DNA of 64,000 bases from assembly GCF_000512585.2 (NCBI RefSeq), contig NC_089247.1, positions 992,001 to 1,056,000 on the forward strand. Reading direction: 5' to 3'. Shown piece by piece: positions 1-11,043 of the stretch. The stretch's first letter is position 1, and every line of letters starts with the position of its first letter. The translations under genes and the position numbers were made by a program. The stretch comes from Kwoniella bestiolae CBS 10118 (taxonomy: Eukaryota; Basidiomycota; Tremellomycetes; Tremellales; Cryptococcaceae). The notes beneath the pieces were generated by a model that did not search any database, was not told where the DNA came from, and was given only the letters and a program-made list of their open reading frames with translations.

Positions 1-1707
1 GGTTCTCGGGAAGCTCACACAGTATCCTCGACTTTGGTCTTCGGTATAGTCCCCTGATCATCGCCTACAACCTCCATGACCAGGTCAACCAATTTCCAAG
101 CCTGCACGAACGTAGCTGCTGTAGCCTGGAGGAAGAGATCTTGCGAAACAGCTCGAGCTTGCGATAGTAGCGGATGGATGTATTCGCCAATCTGCAGTGA
201 AGAGCATGAGCTGGATGCACTACTTCCCCGCGGTGAAAAACACAACTCACCACATCACTTGCAACCCTATCGCAGAAGGATAAGATCACTCTGGCATTAG
301 GTGGGAATACCCTCTTCGCAAATTCTGCATCTATCCTGAAAGCTTCGAGTACGTGCGATATGAAGGCGTCCATGGGTGTGAAATCCAGTTGACGGGTGGT
401 AGCTCCAGTGGTAGTCTGCACTTTACTACACGCCGATATAGACCAAGTCCATGTTAGCAATTCGACATCCCGAAATGCGATCATATTGAATGGGCAAGCA
501 AACTCACATGATATTCTCCGCAGAATCCCACCTAGCAGTATCATAAAACACCTCTCTCTTCTCGACCCACACCCTCCCACATTCCCATTGATCTCTCGAT
601 CCACCACCCGCATCCCACACTTTCCAACTACTCTCCGCGGCCAATCTCATCCCACTTTCGTCCTTCTTGGAATCAGAAACTTCGAAAGCTACTAGGCAAG
701 TCGAATCGAACCGATCTGCAGCTGCCAATAAAGCCTGCCTCAAAAACCCCCAATCACGCAGAGGTTGAAGCTTGCTCGATAGAAATAGAAGAAGAGACAA
801 GAGTAATGTAGATTGTTCGTCCAGGGAAGAAGGTCGATTTGGCGGGAAGAGGAGGGATAATGTCGAGCTGGGTGGAGGGGATGATCGTAGGTGGGTACAG
901 AACGGTATCATTGCCAGATGATGCTTCTTATATGCCTTATAGTACGGTCCAGGCGGATTATTGAATCCATAGAATGATGATGAAGAGAAGGAAAGAGAGG
1001 ATTTCGGTTTAGTAGGTGTAGGTGTCAAAGCGAAGAAACCAGTCTTCTGTTGACCACCTCCCATAGATTTCGAATTGGAAGGTAAAGGTAGATCATCAAA
1101 GTCCAACAGATTACTTTCTTTCTGTCCGCCTCCGAATCCATTGGGTTTGGCACCTTCAAAGTCTCCGAAGTCTACGTCTTCAAAGACATCGTTGTTGTTA
1201 TTATTCTGAGACGAGAAGTCACCGAAGTCGTCATCTATCGATATGGATGCGCGAGTTTTGGAAGGGACGGAGAAAGATGACTTTTTGGGTGTCTGTACGG
1301 AATTCGCAAGATTGTCCTTCTGTGGTGAAGAAGTAGCTATATCCATTTTCACATGATGTCAGCTTGGTCCGATCTTTCTAGATGGTAAGATACCAGAAGA
1401 GAAGCTCACAATGATCTGGCGCCAATCCCAACCATTTACACCTAACTTCCCACCCCCTTTCATCTTTCACCAACCTCGCCAAAGCCCTATTAGCTCTAGC
1501 AACATTAGGCAGGTCCGGTACCGGGAGGAACTCTACTATTCTAAGTATAACATTCTCAGGCCATCTGCCTACCAATGGACCGGATGAGATCGATCCTCTG
1601 GCAGAGGGTTTAGAGGGTTTGAGGACAGAGGCGAAACGCGATGACAAGTTATGCGAGTTTGAGGGTCCGCCTGGTTTCGAGGGAGCTATTGGAGCCCATT
1701 TGTCCAT
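1..1707 (-). CDS. rcy1: Recyclin-1-like F-box protein with Sec10-like region (C-terminus beyond window)
   Basis: Likely an F-box protein acting in endocytic recycling and exocytosis, homologous to yeast Rcy1 and fission yeast Pof6. Exon 1 (1410-1707) begins at ATG 1707 and carries an F-box around residues 48-90 (WPENVILRIVEFLPVPDL then NVARANRALARLV). Exons follow at 508-1336, 251-425 and about 17-191; all splice phases agree. Exon 2 has acidic DFGDF repeats, as in clathrin/adaptor-binding tails, then PPGPYYKAYKKHHLAMIP, where the Sec10-like helical region starts. Later exons give LDFTPMDAFISHVLEAF and TFVQAWKLVDLVMEVV. The donor at about position 16 shows the gene continues off the left edge, so the C-terminal half is missing. 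Family assignment is from recalled architecture. Confidence 0.8.
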
Positions 1708-2326
1708 TTTCTGTGGTAAGTGTATGATAGTCGATAGCTCTTGGAAGATGTGGGGGATTCATAGGTAGGATCTATCTTACACAATGTGCTGAGAGATATC
1801 TCATCTTGATTTTGCTGTCCTTGGCGAGCATATGCATACGACCGCGCAACGAAAGAACAGCCGGACCACGCGTCATAAATAGGCACGTGGGAAGCGAGAC
1901 ATGAACCTGGCCAAAGTTAGGCGCACGCTGCAGCGAAATGAGGGATCCTTCGGCACATCTCCACGTCAGGCAGAGCGTAGAAAGAGCATCCCATCATGAG
2001 CATCCACTTGCGAAACCTTGTATAGGTGGCAGCACAAGGTAGGATATGTCAAGTAAAGTAGTATACAGGCAGTGTGTCCCTGCTCTATCGTACCAATGCA
2101 CAGTAGTCATTTCGTTGAATCGATTCCCAAAGTCAGCCGGATCGGGTTATTCCCTGTCGATCATTCCGTTCCTGAGTTGGATCTCGTAATGTCGTCGAAA
2201 AGTTATGGTGTAAACAAATACATCGTATAGGTATATATAGCTCTGCGCAATTCAAACTACCTTCGCATGTATTCTGTTCTTCCCAGTAGAGATATCTAAT
2301 AGCTATTTGTCAGAGATCTGGTGAAG
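1708..2326. promoter_or_regulatory. Divergent promoter region between recyclin and GH128 genes
   Basis: No convincing coding sequence. A TATA-like GTATATATAG at 2231-2240 lies about 87 bases before the ATG of the plus-strand wall-protein gene. Nothing else can be assigned. Confidence 0.45.
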
Positions 2327-4552
2327 ATGAAGATCGCTATCCTCCTCACGGTACTTCCTTTACTGGCGGTATCTTCTGCCGCCCCAGCTCAATCCGTCTC
2401 ATCTTCGGCCTCAGTTTCTCGAAATGGGACATCGTCCACCTCAAGAAGCTCGACGAGTAATACCTTCACCTCTTCAAAGATCCAATCTTCGACGACTGTC
2501 AAAACCAGCGTAATCAGCAACAGCAGCAGCAGCGGCAAAGCTGTATCGGCAAGCACGAGCAAAGCTTCTTCCTCACAAGCGAAAAGTACATCCACTGCAA
2601 TCTTGAAGAGCTCATCAAGTATCAACCCCGTTTCCTCCTCGACATTGCACTCAAGCACCACCGTGAAAGCTTCCTCAAGTAGTATCAAACCCTCCAGCTC
2701 AACTAGCAAAACCTCATCGGCCCCTGCTAAATCCAGCAGTTCATCTTCAGCCCTGAAAGCAAGCTCCTCAACAGCTAAGACATCTTCCACTTCCACACCG
2801 GCCGTCAAAACTTCTTCGACTCCGGTGAGGTCTTCAACCTCCACTGCGAAAGTGTCAACATCATCATCTCTAGTCAAGAATGCTCTCTCATCTTCCTCCA
2901 CCATCAAGAGCTCAATCACTGCTTCGACCTCGAAGTTTTCGTCTTCCACGGTCAAAACTACCTCATCATCAAGCATCAAACCCGCCACTTCCTCAATCTC
3001 AAGTAAGACCAACACGAGCTCGGTCAAGTCATCAACTTCATCCTCCGTGCTGAAGTCGTCCTCGTCAACCGCTAGATCATCCACCAGTACCTCTGTTGCC
3101 AAGACATCCACTAGCACGGCTAGACCAGCTTCCTCTACATCAAGTATCAAACCATCAACTTCGACATCCACCATCAAATCATCAACTTCTACAGCTAAAT
3201 CTTCCACATCAACCGCTAAATCATCTACCACTTCACTCACATCTTCGACTCTCAAATCCTCCTCAACAACAACATCCAATCTCACCTCCAAACCTCTCAC
3301 CTCAGCCTCGACCTCGATCTCCAAACCCACCTCGTCCTCCCCTTCCACCTCCAAATCAACTTCCCCCTCCCTCCCCCAATCTACCGCCCCATCCTCATCG
3401 TCAGTCGGACTAGGTCTATCCTCAGCCAGCTACCCCAAGTTGACCACCAACAAGGCATTGGGATGGTACTACAATTGGTCCCCCACCGGATTTAGCGGTA
3501 TGTCAGCCGAGAGCGAGTTCGTACCTATGATTTGGGGGGAGGGGTCGATCGATTCGTGGGATGGGAGTGTTCCCAGTGGGTCGAGCCATATATTAGGGTT
3601 TAACGAGCGTGAGTGATTCCCGATATAGAAAAAAGATCATACCTGTCAATACTTTGGTCACGCATCCCTCACAGATGAATGGTTATACACCACGCTGACT
3701 CTATTTTTGTTTTCCGTTGTTTGGGTGATAGCCGACCAAAGTTGGCAAGTCGGCGGATCAGGTATGAACTCCACCTATGCCGCAACACTTCATCAGAAAT
3801 GGACCAACAAGCTTAAAAACACGAACGTAAAGATCGGTGCGCCGGCAGTGGCGAGAGGGGGGGAATGGTGGTTCAACGTGAGTCGATAAATGCTCAATCG
3901 CTGTCAACGAACGCTTCTGCCTCCGTCATCACGCTTTTTGATATCAGCCGTGTTTGTAGTAGTAAAACAAGTAAGGGTGCAGGGGGTTAGATGCTGACTG
4001 ATGATGTTCCGTTTCGCTCGAACGCAGGCCTGGATCAAAGCGTGCAACGGTTCATGCAAATTCGATTTCGTCCCCATCCATTTCTACGGTACCAACGCCA
4101 ACGACCTAATAACTTATATCAAGGTGAGTCGACCCCCCCCCCCCCCTCCCCCTCCCTTTTCAAAACCCCCATTGCCCCATCCCCGATTTTAAGGCTATTC
4201 TCATCATCCACCCCACAAAACATCTCCCCACTCCCAAGATAAATTAGAAGAAGAGAAGAGAAGTAATGCTCACCCCCATAATACAAACCAGTCATTCCCC
4301 CGCCAATCCAAACCACTCTGGCTAACCGAAGTCGCCTGCCTAGATTTCTCCTCCGGGCAAATCTGCACCCTCGACCAAAACAAACAATTCATGCAAACCT
4401 CTATCACATGGTTCAGGAGTACCGAGGGGCAAAAGTATATAGAAAGATGGGCTTGGTTCGGTGCGTTCCCTGATTTATATGATAAGCCTTATGGGTTGGA
4501 GAATCAGGATGCGAGTTTGAATGATTTGGGGAAGTATTATTTGGGGTTGTAA
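2327..4552 (+). CDS. Secreted Ser/Thr-rich GH128 (Asl1-like) putative beta-glucanase
   Basis: 594-residue secreted protein in four exons (2327-3608, 3732-3877, 4028-4123, 4292-4552); the total is an exact multiple of three. The start is ATG 2327; a GTG two codons upstream is not a eukaryotic start. A signal peptide (MKIAILLTVLPLLAVSSAAPA) leads into about 350 residues made almost only of Ser, Thr, Lys, Ala and Pro, expected to be heavily O-mannosylated and to span the cell wall. The C-terminal catalytic domain shows the family signature LGFNEPD (split by intron 1), GAPAVARGGEWW, FDFVPIHFYG and KPLWLTEVACLD, the two Glu residues being the likely acid/base and nucleophile. GH128 enzymes cut beta-1,3-glucan; Asl1 of fission yeast is wall-associated. 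Substrate here is inferred. Confidence 0.9.
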
Positions 4553-4822
4553 GACCTTTTGAGAGGAGTTCTTCCTAGGTCATTAGATAGATAGAGATAG
4601 ATATTAGACTTGACATAACCTAGATACCAGATGCATAGATGGATATATCCGCAAATCATTAGACCCAACCAGTATGAACAGCCATCAATCGTGTTGATAC
4701 AATATGCACATCGTGTCTTTCCCTGACCCATGACGAAAGAATATATCGAGACTGCGAGCTCCTAACCAGATGGAATTCCTTCCAAAACATTCGTATCTCC
4801 CCATCTTGGCTGTACACATCGA

Positions 4823-7599
4823 TTAGTGGATTTGAGGCATATGTACGCTGGCCTACAATCACACAAAGACGTCAGCTACTTCCACGATCCAGACAAATAA
4901 TGTACATCAAGTCAGGTACTTGAAGGTCAACTCACCCTGTTTCCAACAGCGTCCGCAGCAGGCCAAAGCGAAGTCGTAGTCTTCCTATAGGTGTAGAAAT
5001 CGATACCGGATTTTCCATAGAAAGGTATATCACCCTTGAAAGATCCCTTGTTTCCTGACCAGTTGAACATGGGTAGTGGGACCTGTAAGTCAAAGGAAGA
5101 GTCAGTAAACGTTTCTTATACCCATTTTCACCGTGCTCTCGGGACGATAAGCAGGTAGTAGCAGTTGTGGATGAAGGTGAGATGAGGAGGGTAGAGCCAG
5201 CGTCACTCACTGGGACAGCAACGTTCACACCGATTTGTCCAGGTTCAGCCTCCAATTCGAATTTCCTAGCTGTTGAGCCGGAGTTGGTAAAGATGGAAGC
5301 ACCGTTTCCGCTACGTTGTCATAACGATCAGCATCCATCGTTTGAGACAGTGTGAGAGGAAGAAGGGGGACATACTATTTATTTTGGTTGATGATCTCAA
5401 TAGCATCATCTAGCGTATCAGCTTCGACAATAGTCAAAACGGGACCGAAGATTTCGTTCCTATTCATAAAAGTTAATCAGCTCTTGATCTCAAAAGCTGA
5501 TGAAAAAGTTGACGTAGGTGATGGGCTCACTTGTACGCAGACATATCAACAGTAGCCTCCACAACAGTAGGTCCAACAAAGTTGCCATTAGGATACTCAG
5601 GGACCGTCAACCCTCTTCCATCAAGCAAGATCTTTCCTCCCTCCTCCTCGACAGAGGCAATGTAATGTTCGATCTTGGCTTTGGCTTGTGGGGAGATGAC
5701 AGGGCCACTGCGCACGATCAGATAATCAGCTTGTTGTCTAGACCGAGTACGTAAGGTTAGAGAAAGCTGGACATACAGATCGGTGTTCTCCTCAAATCCA
5801 CCTGAAACCTTCAACGCCTTTGCACGTTCTAATAGCTCAGGGATCCATTGTCTGGCAGTACCCACGAAGATAGCTACAACATAGAATGAGCTACCGTTCT
5901 GACATCACGGTTGCGATTGATCAACTCACCAACTGAAAGTGCCATACATCTCTGACCGGCAGCACCGAATGCAGCTCCAGCGACAGCGTTGAGTGAGAGG
6001 TTCTTGTTGGCTAGGGGAGCATATCATTGTCAACCTGGGGTTTAGTCGTGGGAGGAAAGAAAGCTGAGAGACATACCATCAGGCATGATCACGCAATGGT
6101 TCTTAGCTCCCAAATTGGCTTGTACTCGCTTTCCGAGCGGGGTAGCCCTATATACCACAAAATTCATATCAGCTCGCCAGTCCCAGTTGCGATTGGCTCG
6201 GATGGCTTGACCGACCTGTTGTAGATATGTTCACCAGCTTTATCACCGCCAACAAACGAGATAGCTTTGATAGCTGGATCATCACAGATCCTGTTGACAG
6301 TAGGAGCGGACCCGTGAACGCTATGCCGGCAGTATTTCAGCTGTTGATACAGATGAGCCAGATAAATATGGATGGCGATGCTCACACATTGATGACTCCA
6401 GGAGGAATACCAGCCCGTTCACATAATTCAGCAATGATCATTGTCGCTCCTGGATCTCTTTCCGATGGCTTGACAATGAGCGTGTTACCTACGACCAACA
6501 GAATCGATATCAGTTACAACTGTCATTTGTCTGCATAGAGAGCAAACGGAAAGGTATAGCTCACCAGTAACAGTAGCCAGCGCCGCACTCCAAAGCACGA
6601 TCATAGCCGGGAAATTGAACGGCGTGATAGCAGCAGTCACACCCAGAGGCAATCTCCTAGAGAAGGTATCCATATCCGCTGAGACTTCCAGCTTATCTCC
6701 CAAGAGGGTATTGGTAATAGCTGTAGCTGATTCTACCACTTGTAGACCTCTTCCTACGTCCCCGAGTGCATCGGCAAAGGTTTTACCTTGTTCCAGGACG
6801 ATGGATTTGGCGATGTCCGACGAATGTTGTCTGATTAGGTGTTGAAGTCTATATCATGTGATGGGACGTTAGCGTATACCGTGTGTGTGTCTCTCGTGGG
6901 ATTCTGGCTAGGGAGGCTGATGACTCGTGATCACAAACAGACAGATTGTACCCTTGAACGAAGCATAATCTGTGTATATCCCCCGGATCCAGATAGAAAC
7001 GCCTCTCACTCCACAAATCACAAACCACAAACCACAAACCGCAAACCGCAAACCACAAAACACGACCCAAACACGCAACTCACTCAAACATGACCCTCTG
7101 TCTCCTCATCACACTAGTCTTCCCCCAAGTTTTGAAAGCTTGCGAAGCGGCCTCGACAGCATCAGTGAATTCAGAAGCGGTAGTTTCAGGTACTTTGGTA
7201 AGGAGGGTTTGCGTTGACTAAACAGGTGGGAGTTAGCAACATAATCTGAGCTCTGCGTTCTACCTGTTACACCAGACAGCCAGGATGCTCCACAATGACG
7301 ATGTATCAGGGTTACAAATAAGGAGAGAGCAAGAGAGAAAGGAGACTCACAGGATCATGCACCTCCAACCATTTCTCAGCTTTACTCTCCCTAAATTCCC
7401 CTCCAATGTAATTCTTGGTATTTCCCCCAACCGCAGAAGTACCTCTCCACTTCTCAGATACGTCCTTGGCAGCCTCCGCAGCGAGCGCTGAGAGACCCGT
7501 CTTCGAGGAAGGAGAAGAGGCGAGAGCGGGGGAGGCGTATGAACGTGCGAGTGAGAGTCGGAGGGGGATGGTTCTTCGGACGGTAGTGGTGCGGATCAT
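4823..7599 (-). CDS. Methylmalonate-semialdehyde dehydrogenase (acylating), mitochondrial
   Basis: Converts malonate and methylmalonate semialdehydes to acetyl-CoA and propionyl-CoA with NAD and CoA, the last step of valine, beta-alanine and inositol breakdown. Start ATG 7599 opens a mitochondrial presequence rich in Arg, Ser and Leu (MIRTTTVRRTIPLRLSLARS). Then come the ALDH6 landmarks: NYIGGEF, PLGVTAAITPFNFPAMIV, AISFVGGDKAGEHIY, and the catalytic cysteine in FGAAGQRCMALS, followed by NEIFGPVL and GQIGVNVAVPVPLPMFNWSG. It ends AVGNRASVHMPQIH at 4823. At least ten exons; exons 1-3 are 7351-7599, 7084-7217 and 6565-6848. Intron 2 is unusually long (about 235 bases) and holds a heptanucleotide repeat. 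Very secure. Confidence 0.95.
7011..7062. repeat. Imperfect CACAAAC heptanucleotide repeat in intron
   Basis: About seven imperfect copies of CACAAAC (ACAAACC/GCAAACC/ACAAAAC variants) inside intron 2 of the methylmalonate-semialdehyde dehydrogenase gene. Seen directly; no function is implied. Confidence 0.8.
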
Positions 7600-8118
7600 G
7601 TTGATGGTTGCCTGAGGATGCGTGGATGAAGAGAGTGAAGCCTACGCAGCGGATGGGTCTTGAATAGTTATACAAAGAAAAGAAACAGGATTGATGTAGT
7701 ACGAGTAGAGGATGTTGATGGATATTCGATGGCAGGTGTGGGTTCTTATCTCTTTCTCACCTGACACCATGACGAGAGTAAACTCGGTTATATCACCTGA
7801 CAGTCTCTCACGCCGTTTTACCCGAACACCTGCACCTAATTCATCGGATTCAAAATTCGGCTATTTGGTTCATCTACACTCGTATTCACCCAATTACCTC
7901 GAATTGTCATCCGTACAAGTGCATCTCATCTTGCATACGTGAGCAAGATAAGCGAGTTTATCTCTGTCCACTAAGGTAGAGCTATTACATTAGTAGAAAA
8001 AATGTCCATATGCATATGAGAAGATACAGTAAACAGTATACAGTAGTGAATGCTCTATCCCTTCCCCTGATCTCATTTACCCGAAAATGATCTATTCCGA
8101 TGCAAATACAAACACAGT
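7600..8118. promoter_or_regulatory. Upstream region of the methylmalonate-semialdehyde dehydrogenase gene
   Basis: Contains a short spurious open frame (7712-7942) of biased, non-family sequence and otherwise no gene. It should hold the promoter of the dehydrogenase and the 3' end of the lipid-diesterase transcript unit. Confidence 0.35.
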
Positions 8119-8535
8119 CTAAGCAGCCACTTTACCCACCACACCCTGCATCTCACTAGCTTCTAATCTCATATCATCTATACCTGAGTCAACCGCCCCA
8201 GCGTTCGTAGTGGCGGAAGTCGAACTGGATATTTCAGGCAATTCCGATTCTATCTGATTCGCGTCGTTGACCATCGAAAATTCACTGAGGTCGGCTTGTT
8301 CTATCGGTCCAGGGGCGTAACACATTGTACGCATCACGTCGAGCTGGGTTCGGAGGATGTACGGCTGGTGGTTTGATGGGTGTGTCAATCGATGTTACCA
8401 TTTTGGTGGATACGACGACGTATCGGAAGGACAACAATGCCATGTTGCGAGAGTTGACACAGCGATAGTGAATGCAATGATAACCAAAGAGCCCAGAATC
8501 ATTTCCGTCGTTGTCCATTTATTCGGGGTTTTCAT
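8119..8535 (-). CDS. Candidate small single-pass membrane protein, two exons
   Basis: Tentative. From ATG 8535 the frame reads MKTPNKWTTTEMILGS and then a clear hydrophobic helix, LVIIAFTIAVSTLATW, followed by a short polar stretch and a TAA near 8394. If a roughly 113-base intron is removed (donor GTAACA after PPK, acceptor CTCAG), the same frame continues as an acidic tail (EFSMVNDANQIESELPEI ... GVVGKVAA) ending at 8119, about 100 residues in all. The start overlaps the last 17 bases of the diesterase gene on the same strand, which is unusual. No relative recognised; the splice is longer than neighbouring introns and lacks a good branch site. Confidence 0.35.
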
Positions 8536-10345
8536 TCAAGAGGAATTCAGGCGAGATAGGAATAGATTGTGACATCCGCCGTAAAGTTGAAGACGCAGTT
8601 ATGTTTGAGTTGGCATGTTCAGGTCCAGTTGACGATAGGTCATCATCCGCAGAAGGCGTGGTTGTTGTAGTGGTAGTATTTGATGATGGAGAATCCAAAT
8701 ATTCAAGTTGATCAGGGGTGATATGCATATGTCCGTGAGCTCTCAGGTACATCCCAGTTAATGAACGGATAGTTACGTGTGCGAGGGTATAGTACCTCCA
8801 GGAAGACCATGGGAAGGTGAGTTTGGATAGGCCGGTGATGTTGAGCTTGGATGGGTTGTTGATTATCTAATAGTCACGAAGTAAGTATCCCAACATACCA
8901 ACGAATACCCAAGTCCAATAGAACAAGTTCATGAGCCTGAACGAAGTGGAAGCAAACTCACATCCTGCTTGAGCTGCACAAACCTCCCAACCCTATCCGT
9001 CAAAACCGCCTTGACCCCCCACGAAATAGCACTCTTCATCTCATTCTCATCATTAACCGTCCAAACCGTAACCTCTTTACCCATCTCTCTACACTCCCTT
9101 AAAAAACTCTGCCCCGTAGAATTCATCAGCGCCGGGAAAGCGAGAGAGAAACCGGAACAGTGATCCCAGAAGTATTCTCGGACAATTGGGATCGAGAAAC
9201 CGATGTGATACCGAGTGCAATTGGGCAGATGTCGCATCGAAGGGGGAATGAAGAGGGGGTGCCAGAGGCCTAAGATCAGTCGAGGGGAGAGGAGGGTGGA
9301 GTGGTCGGGGTATTTGCTGTGGGCGAGAGATTAACATTGATTGAGGAGAACAGATTGATGGATAAGGATGATTGAGATAGGTTAAGCTTACGATATGATC
9401 CTTGCCATCTCAGGCTGAATCATCCATAAGAAGATCAGCTTGATCCTGCGTTCTTCCTCTCATCCCCAGGGATCCTTTCCGATCATAAAGGTCCGGCTGA
9501 ACTTCACGGTCACTCACAAATAGCTTCTCCGGATCATTCTGCATCTTACAGTCGATCTATCCCCGAACCCGAACATTAGCCACCCTACTTAATCCCAAGC
9601 CAAGGTGAAGTTGGACCACCCACATTCAATGTAACATGTCGATTCTCAGGCTAGACCACCGACCCCATACTTAGTAAAATCTCAACCCATGTATTAGAGC
9701 AGTGGAGCTCACCTCCATTAACAAAGCTATTAGTTCCTCGAAGAGCGGTATAGGTTGTATAGGTTCCTTGGTCGTTCGGACGTGTCTAAGGTGGAGTACA
9801 ATAACCGTCATTCAAGAGACTGTATTGAGACACGTATAACATCAAGCTCACTCAATCACACCCTCCCACGGCTGAGTCTTAATCAACCCTTTCCCTGTGG
9901 TCGTCCGATCCAACGTGGGATCGTGAAACATCAGAATCACCCCATCGGAGGTAGCGTGGACGTCTAATCGTATCCCATAATTCAGAGTATCAGCTTGAAT
10001 CCACACATATCCCATCATCGTACACGGTAGAGCGATCAAGTTGGTTAAATGACTATTGCAAGCGAGCAATAGGTGATATAGGAGGCAGAACAAGGGCAAG
10101 TACATACCAGATTCAATCCCATCGCATCCCTCCTTAATAGCCGCTCTGAAACTTGCCAATCTACAACCCATCAAGTCAACAAATCAGCTCTTTCCTATAC
10201 TTCTCACCCTACCATGCCAGGTACAGGGCAGAATGAACCCAACCCACGTATTCTCAGGTAAATGCGCAGAAGCTCCTCTATGTCCCCAACATTCCACGTC
10301 TTTGGGCTGTCTTGGAGAGATAGGTGTGGGTGTGGGTGTGGACAT
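8519..10345 (-). CDS. Glycerophosphodiester phosphodiesterase family protein
   Basis: Hydrolyses glycerophosphodiesters, or phosphatidylglycerol as in yeast Pgc1, to glycerol phosphate and an alcohol. ATG 10345 starts MSTPTPTPISPRQPKD, then the first catalytic block VECWGHRGASAHLPENT, whose last codon is split by an intron. The next exon gives LASFRAAIKEGCDGIES, then DVHATSDGVILMFHDPTLDRTTTGKG, the family's metal-binding and catalytic block. The C-terminal half of the barrel has VTVWTVNDENEMKSAISWGVKAVLTD. After the barrel there is a roughly 120-residue tail with a Thr-run and a Ser/Asn-rich end, finishing LLNENPE at 8519. No signal peptide or secure membrane segment in this frame. Catalytic histidines are in HRGA and FHDPT. 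Confidence 0.88.
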
Positions 10346-11043
10346 GATGGTCGAGCTTTCCTACGTGTTGAGAGGAGGATCAAGCGGGGAGCGGACGGTG
10401 GGAATGGGGGAAAGACGTTTTGTAGTGCGGTGGCGGCGGTGGGGGTTATGGTTCGGACATCCGATCCAATCCCTTGTATGGTCTTCTATTAGTACGAGTG
10501 GTTCAGACAAGATACAGAGTGTCGTTCAAGCTCAAGCACGTTCACCAAAAACAAAATCAAATCAACAATAAAAGTTCTATTTTTGACTGGACCGACTCAA
10601 GCTCAAATAATCGAATTGAAAAATCAAAACCAAAATCAAAACCAAAATCAAAACACAAAATGTCCCGAAATACTCGCATCGCATCGCATCGAAACGACGC
10701 GTTATGACATCAGATAACATCATTCGCTTGAACACCTGCTCATACGTATGCATCGGTGCGCATAGTAGCTCATCAGTCCACTTGAAGTAGGTCTGATGCA
10801 TAATGTCACGGATCTGATCAGGTCATGCATACAAATTGCATCGTGTGAGAAAGCCAGAGTGAAAGGAGGCCTACGTTGGTTCGGTCCGACCTTTCCGGCG
10901 TAGGTCAAAGCACGTTTGTCAATACTAGTATGAAACGTTCTTGGCAATGTACCTCGTTATCTTATCTATTCATCTCATATACAAATTCACAATCACAATC
11001 ACAATCATAGACAGCATTTTATCGAGGTAGAGCAAATACCAAA
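10346..11043. promoter_or_regulatory. Intergenic region with CAAAAT-type simple repeat
   Basis: No gene seen. An AT-rich repeat of AAATCAAAACC units runs at about 10617-10660. The region separates the start of the diesterase gene from the 3' end of the acyltransferase gene; both point left. Confidence 0.5.

Noticed and set aside
2389..3354. 321-residue antisense open frame in the wall-protein stalk
   Set aside because: Composition is a by-product of TCN/ACN repeats on the other strand; no start context or domain.
4130..4143. Run of fourteen C residues taken as a possible sequencing break in the GH128 gene
   Set aside because: It lies just after a good GTGAGT donor, inside an intron, so the coding frame is unaffected.
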